Shown one piece after another: positions 6,971-7,248 of a DNA stretch of 7,248 bases. The DNA comes from SAR202 cluster bacterium (GTDB taxonomy: Bacteria; Chloroflexota; Dehalococcoidia; UBA3495). The stretch is from NCBI GenBank assembly GCA_009392775.1, contig VFFT01000114.1, positions 1-7,248 on the forward strand. Direction: 5' to 3'. The translations under genes were made by a program, and so were the position numbers. The notes below the pieces were generated by a model. That model had not been told where the DNA came from. It was given only the letters and a program-made list of their open reading frames with translations, and did no database searches. Every line of letters starts with the position of its first letter. Positions within the stretch are counted from its first letter, which is position 1.

Positions 6971-6976
6971 AATATC

Positions 6977-7248
6977 GTGGATTTTGAGTTCAGCGACAAG
7001 GATAAAGACTTTAACCAAGAATTGCTGAAATTCATTAGTGGGGAATACAACCCTGTTTGGGACGACATTAATTCTGCAACTTCTGATGCTCATTGGCAAA
7101 TCACTCTCGGCATGAGAGAAAAGCTGGCCACTAATGGCTGGCTTACTATGCACTGGCCCGAGGAATATGGTGGCCAACAAGCTTCCGCCGTAAGATCTGC
7201 GATATTCAATGAAGCTATGTCCTATCATAGGGTTCCCGGAAGAGATAA
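6977..7248 (+). CDS. Acyl-CoA-dehydrogenase-like protein, N-terminal part, cut by window edge
   Basis: Only about 90 residues are visible and the frame is open at the right edge. They match the N-terminal helical domain of acyl-CoA dehydrogenases: an opening DFEFSDKDKDF, a long charged helix, then GWLTMHWPEEYGG (about residues 54-66), the conserved block corresponding to GW..l.wP.eyGG, and a following helix with FNEAMSYHR. Such FAD-dependent enzymes oxidise acyl-CoA thioesters in fatty-acid, branched-chain or steroid side-chain catabolism. Catalytic base and FAD-binding segments lie outside the window, so activity and substrate are not assignable. The GTG start gives the usual family N-terminus; ATG 6959 would add MSGENI, and an in-frame TGA at 6950 excludes anything further upstream. 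Confidence 0.85.
   Translation, partial: MDFEFSDKDKDFNQELLKFISGEYNPVWDDINSATSDAHWQITLGMREKLATNGWLTMHWPEEYGGQQASAVRSAIFNEAMSYHRVPGRD

Noticed and set aside
6959..6976. ATG 6959 as start of the acyl-CoA-dehydrogenase-like gene
   Set aside because: It is possible, but GTG 6977 has a strong Shine-Dalgarno at correct spacing and gives the family's usual N-terminus.

Overview
This window looks like ordinary chromosomal sequence from a free-living bacterium, moderately AT-rich by eye. Gene content and protein style are reminiscent of uncultured marine Chloroflexota (SAR202/Dehalococcoidia-like): an ArgS of the SKRTG type, a heterodimeric ABC exporter pair, a lipoprotein staphylococcal-nuclease homologue and an acyl-CoA-dehydrogenase-like gene. 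That placement is an inference from family resemblance, with low to moderate confidence. I see no rRNA, tRNA, CRISPR array, insertion sequence or phage gene.

Layout. On the plus strand, positions 2-1546 hold all but the N-terminus of arginyl-tRNA synthetase (argS), which runs off the left edge. A 192-base gap (1547-1738) carries a good sigma70-type promoter candidate and an imperfect leader stem. Two adjacent ABC exporter half-transporter genes follow (1739-3553 and 3554-5455), with no bases between stop and start and a strong ribosome binding site for the second inside the end of the first. Their nucleotide-binding domains are degenerate in complementary ways, so they should form one heterodimeric exporter with one consensus and one degenerate ATP site.

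The next two genes are on the minus strand and are read from right to left: an alpha/beta hydrolase (6828 to 5953, TTG start) and, 22 bases downstream of it, a lipoprotein with a complete staphylococcal-nuclease active site (5930 to 5457). The nuclease stop codon lies one base from the ABC operon stop codon, so the two transcription units converge with no intergenic space for a terminator. A 148-base divergent intergenic region (6829-6976) holds back-to-back extended -10 promoter candidates, one for the hydrolase-nuclease operon and one for the last gene. That gene is the start of an acyl-CoA-dehydrogenase-like protein (6977 to the right edge).

How the genes relate: argS is housekeeping. The ABC pair is a likely lipid or drug exporter in the cytoplasmic membrane, the nuclease is predicted to be surface-anchored, and the hydrolase and acyl-CoA-dehydrogenase-like enzymes are cytoplasmic catabolic or accessory enzymes. 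Nothing ties them into one pathway. I found no clearly undescribed system. The points most worth checking are the complementary ABC degeneracy, the cysteine cluster in the nuclease lipoprotein, the one-base convergent junction and the unusual start region of the first ABC gene.
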